A DNA stretch of 44,205 bases from Clostridiales bacterium (GTDB lineage: Bacteria > Bacillota > Clostridia > Caldicoprobacterales > UBA3941). Every line of letters begins with the position of its first letter. The first letter of the stretch is position 1. A model generated the notes under the pieces. It was not told the DNA's origin. It saw nothing but the letters and a program-made list of their open reading frames with translations, and ran no database searches. Where the stretch lies: positions 1 through 44,205 of the forward strand of contig JAAYGY010000067.1 of NCBI GenBank assembly GCA_012735575.1, written 5' to 3'. Of the stretch, positions 26,869 to 36,035 are shown one piece after another. A program made the position numbers and the translations under genes.

Positions 26869-26909
26869 AATAATGGCTATTGAGGATTTACTACTCAATA
26901 GCCATTATT
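26869..26909. terminator. Bidirectional hairpin terminator sharing arms with the 17.4-kb element
   Basis: AATAATGGCTATTGAG (26869-26884) pairs perfectly with CTCAATAGCCATTATT (26894-26909) across a 9-base loop, between convergent genes. Its arm core ATAATGGCTATTGA is identical to the inner arm at 17444-17457. Confidence 0.8.
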
Positions 26910-26928
26910 TATACGTGTAATAGGTTAC

Positions 26929-28506
26929 TTATATTGTAAAACCAGCAGTAGCCAAGAACTTGTTAAAGGCCTGTCTGCCTTGTTCATCGGTTTTAAACAC
27001 ACCGGCATCTTTAAGCACTTGTTCACATTTTGCACCTACTGCATTCTCAATTATAGTCTGAGCCTCTTTATCACTATTTTGGTTTCCATATTTATCAACC
27101 AGTTCCTCAATCCATGTACCATGATGGTGTAATGGATGATCTTCTGCAGAGAGTGTTTCCATATCTAGGGGTACTTGGCCTGTTAAGATATCCTTTATCT
27201 GAGCCAATTCTTTTTGTAAACGGCCAGGGAGTATAAACAGTCCCATTACTTCAATCAGACCGATATTTTCCTTCTTAATATGATGAATTTCTGGATGGGG
27301 ATGGAAAATACCCAAGGGGAACTCTTTACTGGTTCTATTGTTCCTAAAGACCAGATCCAGTTCATAAAGTCCTTGATCATTTTTCCGTGCAATAGGAGTT
27401 ATGGTATTATGGGGGATGACCTGTCCATTTTCATCTGCAGACTGTGACAGTACATCCACTTCAGCATCAGAATAGTCTCTCCATAAGTTAAGTATTGTAT
27501 CAGCCAATTCCACCAATACTTCAGAACTGTCACTGATCAAGCGCAGGGTAGACATGGGCCAGTTTAGAACTCCCGCCTTCACCTGAGGATAGTCCTTGCA
27601 TGTTAAGGAATATTCTATAGGAGAAACTTCCATTGGGAAGGTATAGCTGCCTCCCTGAAAATGGTCATGATTAAGGATAGAGCCTCCTACAATGGGCAGA
27701 TCAGCGTTTGAACCAATGAAATAGTGGGGGAACTGGTCTATAAAGTCAAAGAGCCTTTCAAAGGTTTTACGGCTGATCTTCATAGGAACATGTTCTTCTT
27801 TAAGTACAATACAGTGCTCGTTATAGTATACATAGGGAGAATATTGGAAATACCACTGTTCTCCAGCCAGTTTTAAGGGCAGGGTACGATGGTTTTGACG
27901 GGCAGGATGATTGATCCGGCCGGCATAACCCACATTTTCAGGACAAAGAACACACTGAGGATATCCAACCTGGGGTGCATTTTTTAATGCAGCAATCTCT
28001 CTGGGATCCTTTTCTGGCTTGGTTAAATTAATGGTAATTCTGAGGGTGCCGTAGTCACTCTCATAGGACCATTCCTGGTTTTTGGCAATCCTGTTTACTC
28101 TGATATAGTCGCATTTACGGCATAAACGATAAAAATCATCTGTTGCGGATTTAATACCATGAGTTTCTTTTATACTGTTAAATCGGTCAATAACCTGAGA
28201 AGGCATAGGAGTGATAAGGCCCATAATCTTTGTATCCAGGAGGTCCCTGTATACTAGAGTATTTTCAGGAATAATACCCTCCTGGGCAGCATAATCCAAA
28301 ATCTTTTCCAGTATAGGAGTTGCTGTGTCGGGTATATACTCTTTGAAAGAGTCAAGGGATCCTTCCCAGGGCTCGGGAATATTTAGTAGATCTAATAATT
28401 GATTTCGCACAAAAAATATATCCTCATGGCGAATCATTTCATTTTCAAGGCCATAGGCAATAAGTTGCTCAATCAATTTAGCTACATCTTTTTTACTATA
28501 GGTCAT
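26929..28506 (-). CDS. galT: UDP-glucose--hexose-1-phosphate uridylyltransferase (class II GalT)
   Basis: GalT exchanges UMP between UDP-glucose and galactose-1-phosphate in the Leloir pathway. At 525 residues this is the long Gram-positive class II form rather than the E. coli-type enzyme of about 350. Visible features include CVLCPENVGYAGRINHPARQ (about 196-215), GSILNHDHFQGGSYTFPME (about 270-288) and FHPHPEIHHIKKENIGLIEV, all conserved in this class. A ribosome binding site AAAGGAAGG precedes the ATG. It is transcribed away from galE and galK, from its own promoter in the shared 280-bp gap. Confidence 0.95.
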   Translation of the reverse strand: MTYSKKDVAKLIEQLIAYGLENEMIRHEDIFFVRNQLLDLLNIPEPWEGSLDSFKEYIPDTATPILEKILDYAAQEGIIPENTLVYRDLLDTKIMGLITPMPSQVIDRFNSIKETHGIKSATDDFYRLCRKCDYIRVNRIAKNQEWSYESDYGTLRITINLTKPEKDPREIAALKNAPQVGYPQCVLCPENVGYAGRINHPARQNHRTLPLKLAGEQWYFQYSPYVYYNEHCIVLKEEHVPMKISRKTFERLFDFIDQFPHYFIGSNADLPIVGGSILNHDHFQGGSYTFPMEVSPIEYSLTCKDYPQVKAGVLNWPMSTLRLISDSSEVLVELADTILNLWRDYSDAEVDVLSQSADENGQVIPHNTITPIARKNDQGLYELDLVFRNNRTSKEFPLGIFHPHPEIHHIKKENIGLIEVMGLFILPGRLQKELAQIKDILTGQVPLDMETLSAEDHPLHHHGTWIEELVDKYGNQNSDKEAQTIIENAVGAKCEQVLKDAGVFKTDEQGRQAFNKFLATAGFTI

Positions 28507-28578
28507 GGGTAATCCTTCCTTTCAATGATTTCTCTAAATTTTTTTTAAAATACCACAAAATACCCAATTCTTATCTTA

Positions 28579-28607
28579 ATTATATATATTAATATGCCCT
28601 TATTCAA
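28579..28607 (-). promoter_or_regulatory. Sigma-A promoter of galT
   Basis: On the minus strand TTGAAT (28607-28602) and TATAAT (28584-28579) are 17 bases apart, about 70 bp upstream of galT. Confidence 0.68.
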
Positions 28608-28660
28608 CTAAAGGCGATAAAATGAATTTAGTTACTGGAGTAAGACTTTTATTCAATCAA

Positions 28661-28689
28661 TTGTATTAACAGAGATTCAGCGGTATAAT
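28661..28689 (+). promoter_or_regulatory. Sigma-A promoter of galE-galK
   Basis: TTGTAT (28661-28666) and a perfect TATAAT (28684-28689) are 17 bases apart. The -35 boxes of galT and galE are separated by 53 bp that hold the short inverted repeat AACTAAA/TTTAGTT (28606-28612 and 28627-28633), a possible operator. Confidence 0.7.
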
Positions 28690-28786
28690 AAAGGTGGTAT
28701 TAAGCCATGTAATAATAAAATTAATAAATTAAAGTTACATAAAAAAATATGCTAGTTTGTAAAAAAATAGTAGAAAGGAGAATTTT

Positions 28787-29773
28787 ATGGCTATTTTAAT
28801 AACTGGCGGTGCAGGATATATTGGAAGTCACACAGCCTGGGAACTGAAAGATCAGGGGCGGGATATAGTTATATATGACAACCTAAGCAGAGGCCACAGA
28901 CAGGCGGTAAAGGATATGCCCTTGGTTGTTGGAGATCTAATGGATACAGAGCTTTTGGAAAAGACCATAGAAGAGTACAATGTAGACTCTGTAATTCACT
29001 TTGCAGCAGAAAGTCAGGTAGGGGAGTCAATGGCTGATCCTCAAAAATATTATATTAATAATGTATCAGGTACATTGAGTCTGCTAAAGGCAATGAAAGA
29101 AAAGAATGTAAACAAGATAGTATTTTCCTCCACTGCAGCCACTTATGGAGAGCCGGAAAGAATCCCCATCGATGAAGACAGTGCTAAAAATCCTACCAGT
29201 GTATATGGAAGAACTAAGCTTATGATGGAGCAGATTTTAACTGATTACGACATGGCCTATGGCTTAAAATTTGTGGCACTTCGCTATTTCAATGCTGCCG
29301 GTGCACACATCTCCGGAAAAATTGGAGAGGATCATGCGCCAGAAACCCATTTAATTCCCATTATAATGCAGGTATTACTAGGACAGCGAGATGAGATCAG
29401 CATCTTTGGAACTGATTATCCTACCCCCGACGGAACCTGCATACGGGATTATATCCATGTAACTGACCTGGCCCAGGCTCATATTCTGGCTTTGGATGCA
29501 CTCTATGATGGAATGGAATCCAAGATCTATAACCTTGGAAATGGCAATGGCTTTTCGGTAAAGGAAGTTATAGACACAGTAGAGAAGGTTACAGGTAAAA
29601 AGATCCAAAGGGTGGAGAAGGGAAGGCGGCCAGGAGATCCTGCTGTGCTAATAGCCAGCTCCGACAAGATAATCAAGGAGTTAAGCTGGAAACCCCGTTA
29701 CAACACACTGGAACAAATTATTGAAACAGCCTGGAATTGGCATAAAAATCATCCCAATGGGTTTGATAATTAG
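28787..29773 (+). CDS. galE: UDP-glucose 4-epimerase
   Basis: GalE interconverts UDP-galactose and UDP-glucose with bound NAD. The 328-residue short-chain dehydrogenase-like protein has the NAD-binding GGAGYIGSHTAWEL (about 6-19), the catalytic serine in VFSSTAATYGEP (about 117-128), the YGRTK catalytic Y-x-x-x-K (about 144-148), RYFNAAGAH and CIRDYIHVTDLAQAHI (about 213-228). Length is normal. AAAGGAG precedes the ATG. It is followed 84 bp later by galK, and the two form the plus-strand galactose unit. Confidence 0.97.
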   Translation: MAILITGGAGYIGSHTAWELKDQGRDIVIYDNLSRGHRQAVKDMPLVVGDLMDTELLEKTIEEYNVDSVIHFAAESQVGESMADPQKYYINNVSGTLSLLKAMKEKNVNKIVFSSTAATYGEPERIPIDEDSAKNPTSVYGRTKLMMEQILTDYDMAYGLKFVALRYFNAAGAHISGKIGEDHAPETHLIPIIMQVLLGQRDEISIFGTDYPTPDGTCIRDYIHVTDLAQAHILALDALYDGMESKIYNLGNGNGFSVKEVIDTVEKVTGKKIQRVEKGRRPGDPAVLIASSDKIIKELSWKPRYNTLEQIIETAWNWHKNHPNGFDN

Positions 29774-29857
29774 GATTGTTTAAAACATGGTAGTTGCCAA
29801 TCACCAAATTATAATCATGAACTAGGAATTTAATTATGAATTTTTAAGGAGGAAAAA

Positions 29858-31129
29858 ATGGATAAATTATTTGCAAAACTATATGGTAACGATGATAAAG
29901 ACATAGAACATCAAAAGAATCGCTATAAGGAAATCTTAGAAAAACACAAGGAGCTGTTTCCTCAAAACACAGAAAAAATTCAGTTTTTTAGCACTCCAGG
30001 GCGTACAGAAGTAGGGGGCAACCATACCGACCATAATCATGGCCGGGTACTGGCAGCAGGAGTTAATTTGGACGGAGTGGCAGCAGCTGCCAAGTCAGGA
30101 GATTCTGTAATTACTGTTTATTCAAAGGGATATGATGGTGCCTTTGTAGTGGATACTAATGATCTGGAGATTAAGGAAGAGGAACAAGAGACCACCTCAG
30201 CTCTTATTAGAGGTATTGCAGCCCGGTTTAAAGAATTAGGCTACAATGTAGGAGGATTCAATGCCTACATAGCTAGCGATGTTTTAGGTGGATCAGGTCT
30301 TAGCTCTTCAGCCTGTATAGAAGTATTGCTGGGAACCATTTTAAATTACCTGTATAATGATGGCCAGATAGATGTCCAGCAGTTGGCTATGATAGGCCAA
30401 TATGCTGAGAATGTTTACTTTGGCAAACCTTGTGGCCTCATGGACCAAATGGCATGTGCTGTTGGCGGTTTTGTTACTATCGATTTTAAAGATCCAGAAA
30501 AGCCCATAGTAAGAAAGATAGAGTTTGGTATTGAAAATCAGAATTATAGCTTACTAGTTGTTGATACGGGAGGCAATCATGCAGACCTAACTGATGATTA
30601 CGCGTCTATCCCCGGCGAAATGAAAGCAGTTGCCCAGGTTTTAGGTGCCCAGGTATGCAGAGAATTGACCAAAGACCAGGTTATAGCTAATATTTCTTTA
30701 CTCCGGAAAAAGGTAAACGACAGGGCGGTACTAAGAGTGCTGCATTTCTTTAATGAGAATGAAAGGGTGGCAGAGCAGGTAAAGGCCCTTGAAGAAGGCA
30801 ATTTCCAGGAATTTTTGTCCCTGGTAAAGGATTCAGGAAATAGTTCATGGAAATGGTTGCAAAACTGTTATACAACCCATAATCCCCTTGAGCAAAGTGT
30901 CACCCTTGCTTTGGCATTAACTGAAGACTTTATAAACAAGATAGGTGAGGGTGCGTGCAGGGTTCATGGAGGAGGTTTTGCAGGGACTATCCAGGTTTTC
31001 TTGCCCACCGATAAAGTCAAAGACTATATCGATGAGATAGAACCAATACTGGGAGAGGGTGCTGTAACAGTACTAAGCATTAGACCCGTTGGTACCATAA
31101 AGATAGATTTAGATGAAAGTGATTTTTAA
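29858..31129 (+). CDS. galK: Galactokinase
   Basis: Galactokinase phosphorylates galactose at C1 with ATP. The 423-residue GHMP kinase has the signature PGRTEVGGNHTDHNHG (about 48-63), the ATP loop LGGSGLSSSACIEV (about 143-156), PCGLMDQMACAVGGF (about 191-205) and a C-terminal RVHGGGFAGTIQVFLP. It is slightly longer than E. coli GalK (382) and like the longer Firmicute forms. AGGAGG precedes the ATG. A terminator follows, closing the galE-galK unit. Confidence 0.96.
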   Translation: MDKLFAKLYGNDDKDIEHQKNRYKEILEKHKELFPQNTEKIQFFSTPGRTEVGGNHTDHNHGRVLAAGVNLDGVAAAAKSGDSVITVYSKGYDGAFVVDTNDLEIKEEEQETTSALIRGIAARFKELGYNVGGFNAYIASDVLGGSGLSSSACIEVLLGTILNYLYNDGQIDVQQLAMIGQYAENVYFGKPCGLMDQMACAVGGFVTIDFKDPEKPIVRKIEFGIENQNYSLLVVDTGGNHADLTDDYASIPGEMKAVAQVLGAQVCRELTKDQVIANISLLRKKVNDRAVLRVLHFFNENERVAEQVKALEEGNFQEFLSLVKDSGNSSWKWLQNCYTTHNPLEQSVTLALALTEDFINKIGEGACRVHGGGFAGTIQVFLPTDKVKDYIDEIEPILGEGAVTVLSIRPVGTIKIDLDESDF

Positions 31130-31169
31130 AGAAAAATTTAGCAATAACTAGAAAAGATAAGTTATTTTT

Positions 31170-31207
31170 ATAGGATAGGTTATTATAAAGCCTATCCTAT
31201 AAATTTT
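31170..31207 (+). terminator. Terminator after galK
   Basis: ATAGGATAGG (31170-31179) pairs perfectly with CCTATCCTAT (31191-31200), followed by AAATTTT. Confidence 0.75.
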
Positions 31208-31220
31208 AGACTTATTTAAC

Positions 31221-31237
31221 TTTGACTATCTTTGACC
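31221..31237. promoter_or_regulatory. CtsR operator overlapping the hsp20 promoter
   Basis: Read on the minus strand this is GGTCAAAGATAGTCAAA, which fits the CtsR consensus RGTCAAA-NAN-RGTCAAA at every position. It covers the -35 box and half of the spacer of the small heat shock gene promoter. ctsR itself is not in the window. Confidence 0.85.
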
Positions 31238-31250
31238 TTTAACTTATAAT
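31222..31250 (+). promoter_or_regulatory. Sigma-A promoter of hsp20
   Basis: TTGACT (31222-31227) and TATAAT (31245-31250) are 17 bases apart and overlap the CtsR box. Confidence 0.8.
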
Positions 31251-31315
31251 ATAATCAGCACAAGAGGAAATAATACTCTTAGAAAAATAAAATCCATTAG
31301 GGGAGGAGTGTTAAA

Positions 31316-31765
31316 ATGAGAGGTATGATACCTTTTAGAAGAAGAAATGGTTTTGCACCTGTAGATTTGTTCAGAGACTTTTTTGGAAGAGATATAATGG
31401 ATGACTTCTTTAGCAGCAGCATGTTGCCAATGAGCATGGCAGGAAGTTTCCGAGCAGACATAAAGGAAAATCAAAAGGAATATATAGTAGAAGCTGAGCT
31501 GCCAGGCTACAGCAAGGAAGATATTGAAATTGACCTAGTGGATGACAGACTAACCATTTCCGCACAAAAGAATGAAGAGATAAGCGAAGAAAGGGATAAT
31601 TACATTAGACGGGAGAGAAGGGTAGGAAAGGTATCTAGATCCTTTTTAGTATCAGGCATTAAGAACGATGAAGTAAAAGCTGAATATACAGATGGCCTGC
31701 TTAGAGTCATCCTACCTAAGGACGAAGAAGGCAGAAAAAGAGGCAGGAGAATAGATATTAATTAG
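31316..31765 (+). CDS. Small heat shock protein, Hsp20/alpha-crystallin family
   Basis: A 149-residue ATP-independent chaperone that binds unfolding proteins and forms oligomers. The N-terminal arm (about 1-40) is rich in F, M and R (DLFRDFFGRDIMDDFF). The alpha-crystallin domain (about 42-138) has the family landmarks FRADIKENQKEYIVEAELPG, FLVSGIKNDEVKAEYTDGLL and the short C-terminal tail R-R-I-D-I-N with the I-x-I-like motif. GGGGAGGAG precedes the ATG. It is a single-gene unit with a CtsR-controlled promoter and a strong terminator. Confidence 0.96.
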   Translation: MRGMIPFRRRNGFAPVDLFRDFFGRDIMDDFFSSSMLPMSMAGSFRADIKENQKEYIVEAELPGYSKEDIEIDLVDDRLTISAQKNEEISEERDNYIRRERRVGKVSRSFLVSGIKNDEVKAEYTDGLLRVILPKDEEGRKRGRRIDIN

Positions 31766-31815
31766 AGTAATAATCATCAATCAAAGTAACAGATAAGTTA
31801 CAGATAAGTAACATA

Positions 31816-31856
31816 AACGGACCTAATTGATAGAGGCAATTAGGTCCGTTTTTTGT
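31816..31856 (+). terminator. Terminator after hsp20
   Basis: AACGGACCTAATTG (31816-31829) pairs perfectly over 14 bp with CAATTAGGTCCGTT (31837-31850), followed by TTTTGTTT. Confidence 0.92.
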
Positions 31857-31966
31857 TTAACAATTTGCTATGGGGGTATTAATTAAAAAACATATACAGC
31901 TATAGAAATTAATGTTGAATTTATTTTGAAGAATTTGAAACAATAATTCAAAGGAGGGATAGTAGC

Positions 31967-32920
31967 ATGAGAAAAAATATGGTCTTTGATAAGGTGACCA
32001 TAATAGGTGCCGGATATGTGGGAGCCACCATTGCCTATGCTTTAATGATGGGAGGAACCACATCGGAGATAGCTATGGTAGACCTTAACGAAAAAAGACT
32101 GGCCGGTGAAGTGATGGATCTTAATCACGGGGTGGTCTTTGTTCCTCCAGTCAAGGTCTATGCCGGTACCTATGAGGATTGCAAAGATTCTAATATAGTA
32201 ATAATTTCAGCAGGGGTAGGGCAAAAGCCGGGAGAAACCAGGATAGACTTGCTGAAAAGAAATATAGATGTGTTTAGAGATATAGTACCCAAGGTAGTTG
32301 AAAAAAACGATAAATGTATTATTTTAGTGGTTACAAATCCAGTGGATATTTTGACCTATGCTACCCTGAAGATATCAGGCCTGCCTTCAAACCAGGTTAT
32401 TGGTTCAGGAACAGTGTTGGACAGCGCCAGGTTTAAGTATTTAATAAGCCAGCATTGCAATGTAGGGCCGGCTAATGTTCATGCATATATAATTGGAGAA
32501 CATGGGGACACAGAAGTGCCTGCCTGGAGTATAACCAATATAGCAAGTATGCCTATAGAAAAGTTTTGCCTGCAATGCAGTAAGGGGCGGGAACACCAAT
32601 GTAAAGATATAATATTTAATGACGTAAAAAACGCAGCATACAAAATTATAGAAGGCAAAGGTGCTACTTACTATGCTATTGGTTTAGCAGTAAGAAGAAT
32701 AGTAGAAGCAATATTGAGGGATGAAAATTCTGTTCTTTCAGTATCTTCTTTAATGGAAGGCTATTATGGAGTAAGGGATGTATGCCTAAGTCTCCCAACC
32801 ATTGTCAATGAAAAGGGAATTGCCAAAGTACTGGAGTTACCCCTAAACGATGAAGAGATAAAAGGCTTTAGGCATTCTGCCAAGACGCTAAAAGAACTAT
32901 TAAAGGAGGTAGGTTTTTAG
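31967..32920 (+). CDS. ldh: L-lactate dehydrogenase
   Basis: This enzyme reduces pyruvate to L-lactate with NADH. The 317-residue protein has the NAD loop IIGAGYVGATIAYAL (about 12-26), the substrate-specificity loop AGVGQKPGETRIDLLKRN (about 86-103), whose Q marks lactate rather than malate dehydrogenase, VVTNPVDIL, GSGTVLDSARF and the catalytic histidine in IGEHGDTEVPAWS (about 176-188). A short cysteine-rich stretch follows (FCLQCSKGREHQCKD, about 200-214). AAAGGAGGG precedes the ATG. I found no convincing Rex site upstream. It lies between the hsp20 terminator and the trmL promoter. Confidence 0.95.
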   Translation: MRKNMVFDKVTIIGAGYVGATIAYALMMGGTTSEIAMVDLNEKRLAGEVMDLNHGVVFVPPVKVYAGTYEDCKDSNIVIISAGVGQKPGETRIDLLKRNIDVFRDIVPKVVEKNDKCIILVVTNPVDILTYATLKISGLPSNQVIGSGTVLDSARFKYLISQHCNVGPANVHAYIIGEHGDTEVPAWSITNIASMPIEKFCLQCSKGREHQCKDIIFNDVKNAAYKIIEGKGATYYAIGLAVRRIVEAILRDENSVLSVSSLMEGYYGVRDVCLSLPTIVNEKGIAKVLELPLNDEEIKGFRHSAKTLKELLKEVGF

Positions 32921-32923
32921 ACC

Positions 32924-32952
32924 TTGACATTTTCAAAAATGAGCTATAATAT
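32924..32952 (+). promoter_or_regulatory. Sigma-A promoter of trmL
   Basis: TTGACA (32924-32929) and TAATAT (32947-32952) are 17 bases apart, beginning 4 bp after the ldh stop codon. Confidence 0.72.
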
Positions 32953-33006
32953 TTCTTAGCAATTATATAATAATTGTTTAAGATAATATAGAAAGGTCTG
33001 AAAACT

Positions 33007-33465
33007 ATGCCACTAAACATTGTTTTAGTAGAGCCTGAAATTCCACAAAATACAGGAAATATATCCCGTACCTGTGCAGTAACAGGTTCAGTATTGCATC
33101 TAGTCAAACCATTGGGTTTTTCTGTGGATGATAAGCACCTGAAAAGAGCAGGCTTAGATTATTGGAAATTTCTAGATATACACTACCACGAGTCCCTGGA
33201 TGATTTTTTTAGTAAATATCCGGAAGGTGATTTTTATTTGGCTACTACAAAGGCAAAGAAATTTTATACTGATGTGAGATATACTGAAAACAGTTTCCTT
33301 TTTTTCGGAAAGGAAACGGCGGGACTGCCTGAAAGTTTGTTAAAAAAATATCAAGACCGTTGTATACGAATCCCCATGCGCAGCCATGTCAGATCCCTAA
33401 ATTTATCCAACTCAGTGGCTATTATAGTATATGAGGCTTTGAGACAGCTAAATTTTCCAATATAG
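33007..33465 (+). CDS. trmL: tRNA (cytidine/uridine-34-2'-O)-methyltransferase TrmL
   Basis: TrmL methylates the ribose of wobble nucleotide 34 in certain leucine tRNAs. The 152-residue SPOUT-fold protein has the family order: LNIVLVEPEIPQNTGNISRTC (residues 3-23, motif 1), a central LFFGKETAGLPESLL (about 98-112, motif 2) and IRIPMRSHVRSLNLSNSVAI (about 119-138, motif 3), which form the trefoil knot that binds S-adenosylmethionine. Length is typical. It has its own promoter just after ldh. About 220 bp without a gene follow, containing the glycolytic operon promoter. Confidence 0.95.
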   Translation: MPLNIVLVEPEIPQNTGNISRTCAVTGSVLHLVKPLGFSVDDKHLKRAGLDYWKFLDIHYHESLDDFFSKYPEGDFYLATTKAKKFYTDVRYTENSFLFFGKETAGLPESLLKKYQDRCIRIPMRSHVRSLNLSNSVAIIVYEALRQLNFPI

Positions 33466-33559
33466 TTGCGATTTTATCTTGAAATACTATGTAATTTAAT
33501 ATACAATAAATGATGGTAGTAAATCACAAAAATCATTCTCATAACAGACTATGGAATGG

Positions 33560-33588
33560 TTGTAACAAAGGCTTTTATTTTATAAAAT
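33560..33588 (+). promoter_or_regulatory. Sigma-A promoter of the gap operon
   Basis: TTGTAA (33560-33565) and TAAAAT (33583-33588) are 17 bases apart, about 100 bp upstream of gap. They are flanked by an inverted repeat described separately. Confidence 0.6.
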
Positions 33589-33625
33589 TATATAAAAATA
33601 CATACTTTATAGACAAGCCTTTGTT
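33564..33625. promoter_or_regulatory. Inverted repeat bracketing the gap promoter
   Basis: AACAAAGGCTT (33564-33574) is the exact reverse complement of AAGCCTTTGTT (33615-33625). The left arm overlaps the -35 box and spacer; the right arm lies about 20 bp after the expected start of transcription. This suits a paired operator, but no regulator gene such as cggR is next to the operon. Confidence 0.5.
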
Positions 33626-33671
33626 TATATATTAACTAATTTATTATGCTGAGGGGTCAGCAAAAAAATAA

Positions 33672-34703
<1,032 letters not shown>

Positions 34704-34734
34704 TCTAGAATTATAGGATAAAGCAAGAAATTGG

Positions 34735-34816
34735 ATATTAGAGCTGGGCATCAGGATAGCCAAGGGCTTATTTTGAGCCCAGACTCTAATATTCTGATTT
34801 TATTCTCGAAAATCAG
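34735..34816 (+). promoter_or_regulatory. Two consecutive hairpins in the gap-pgk spacer
   Basis: Hairpin 1: ATATTAGAG-CTGGGC (34735-34749) pairs with GCCCAG-A-CTCTAATAT (34777-34792), with a single bulged A. Hairpin 2: CTGATTTT (34794-34801) pairs with AAAATCAG (34809-34816), ending directly against the pgk ribosome binding site AAGGAG (34817-34822). Neither is followed by a T-run, so they look like RNA processing, stability or translation elements rather than terminators. Confidence 0.65.
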
Positions 34817-34831
34817 AAGGAGTGATTCCTG

Positions 34832-36016
34832 GTGAACAAAAAGACTATTGAAGATATAAATGTGAAAAATAAAAAAGTTTTAGTTCGTGTAGATTTTAAT
34901 GTTCCCCTTGATGAGAATAGGAATATCACTGATGATACAAGGATCAGGGCAGCACTTCCTACTATTAAATATCTTTTGGATCAGCAGGCTAAAGTAGTCT
35001 TAATGTCTCATTTGGGAAGACCTAAAGGACAGTTTAAGCCAGAGTTTAGTCTAAGGCCAGCAGCCCAAAGGCTGTCAGAGCTTCTTGGACAAGAGGTAAT
35101 CATGGCCGAGGATGTTATTGGAGAAAGCGCTCAAAAGGCTGTAGCCGAGATGAAGGATGGGGACGTGGTTCTATTAGAAAATTTACGTTTCCATAAAGAA
35201 GAAACTGACAATGACCCCGATTTTGCGAAAAAATTAGCAAGCTTTGGTGAGGTATATGTAAATGATGCTTTTGGAACTGCCCACAGAGCACATGCTTCTA
35301 CAGAAGGGGTTGCTCATTACCTACCTGCAGTAGCAGGATATCTAATCAAAAAAGAATTGGACGTTATGGGTAAAGCTCTAAGCAATCCAGAAAGGCCTTT
35401 TGTTGCTATACTTGGCGGTGCCAAAGTATCTGACAAAATTGGCGTTATAGACAATTTAATAGACAAGGTAGACACTTTGATAATTGGAGGAGGAATGGCC
35501 TATACCTTCTTCAAAGCCAGAGGCTATGAGATAGGTAATTCACTGCTTGAGGCCGATAAGGTAGAACTGGCAAAATCCTTAGAGGAAAAGGCCAAGGCTA
35601 AAGGTGTTAAATTCCTGTTACCTGTAGACAATGTAGTTGCTACGGAATTTAAAGCCGATGCAGAACATAAAGTTGTAGCCAGCACTGAGATTCCAGAAGG
35701 ATGGCAAGGTCTAGATATAGGACCTGAAACCCGAGAGCTTTATGGTCAGGAAATAAAAAATGCCAAGACTGTTGTATGGAACGGTCCTATGGGTGTGTTT
35801 GAGATGCCTGCCTTTGCCGAAGGAACCAAGGCCATAGCCCAATACATGAGTGAATGTGAAGGAACCACCATCATAGGTGGCGGTGATTCTGCTGCAGCGG
35901 TAGAGCAAATGGGCTTTGCTGATAAGATGACCCATATTTCTACCGGCGGTGGAGCATCATTGGAGTTTTTAGAAGGTAAGGTACTTCCAGGAGTAGCTGC
36001 ACTTAACGATAAGTAA
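34832..36016 (+). CDS. pgk: Phosphoglycerate kinase
   Basis: The kinase transfers phosphate from 1,3-bisphosphoglycerate to ADP. The 394-residue two-domain protein has [19 protein letters not shown] (about 13-31), [10 protein letters not shown] (about 60-69), [20 protein letters not shown], the [14 protein letters not shown] motif (about 145-158), [13 protein letters not shown] and the nucleotide-binding [11 protein letters not shown] near residue 350. The GTG start at 34832 has AAGGAG 9 bases upstream. Second gene of the glycolytic operon, preceded by two hairpins. Confidence 0.98.
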   Translation: MNKKTIEDINVKNKKVLVRVDFNVPLDENRNITDDTRIRAALPTIKYLLDQQAKVVLMSHLGRPKGQFKPEFSLRPAAQRLSELLGQEVIMAEDVIGESAQKAVAEMKDGDVVLLENLRFHKEETDNDPDFAKKLASFGEVYVNDAFGTAHRAHASTEGVAHYLPAVAGYLIKKELDVMGKALSNPERPFVAILGGAKVSDKIGVIDNLIDKVDTLIIGGGMAYTFFKARGYEIGNSLLEADKVELAKSLEEKAKAKGVKFLLPVDNVVATEFKADAEHKVVASTEIPEGWQGLDIGPETRELYGQEIKNAKTVVWNGPMGVFEMPAFAEGTKAIAQYMSECEGTTIIGGGDSAAAVEQMGFADKMTHISTGGGASLEFLEGKVLPGVAALNDK

Positions 36017-36035
36017 ATAATATATAAAAACTAAT

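Noticed and set aside
31250-31315. CIRCE element at hsp20
   Set aside because: No TTAGCACTC-N9-GAGTGCTAA pattern is present; the CtsR box explains heat control better.
31850-31866. Rex operator upstream of ldh (TTTGTTTAACAATTT)
   Set aside because: Only the right half matches the consensus; the left half is the T-run of the hsp20 terminator.
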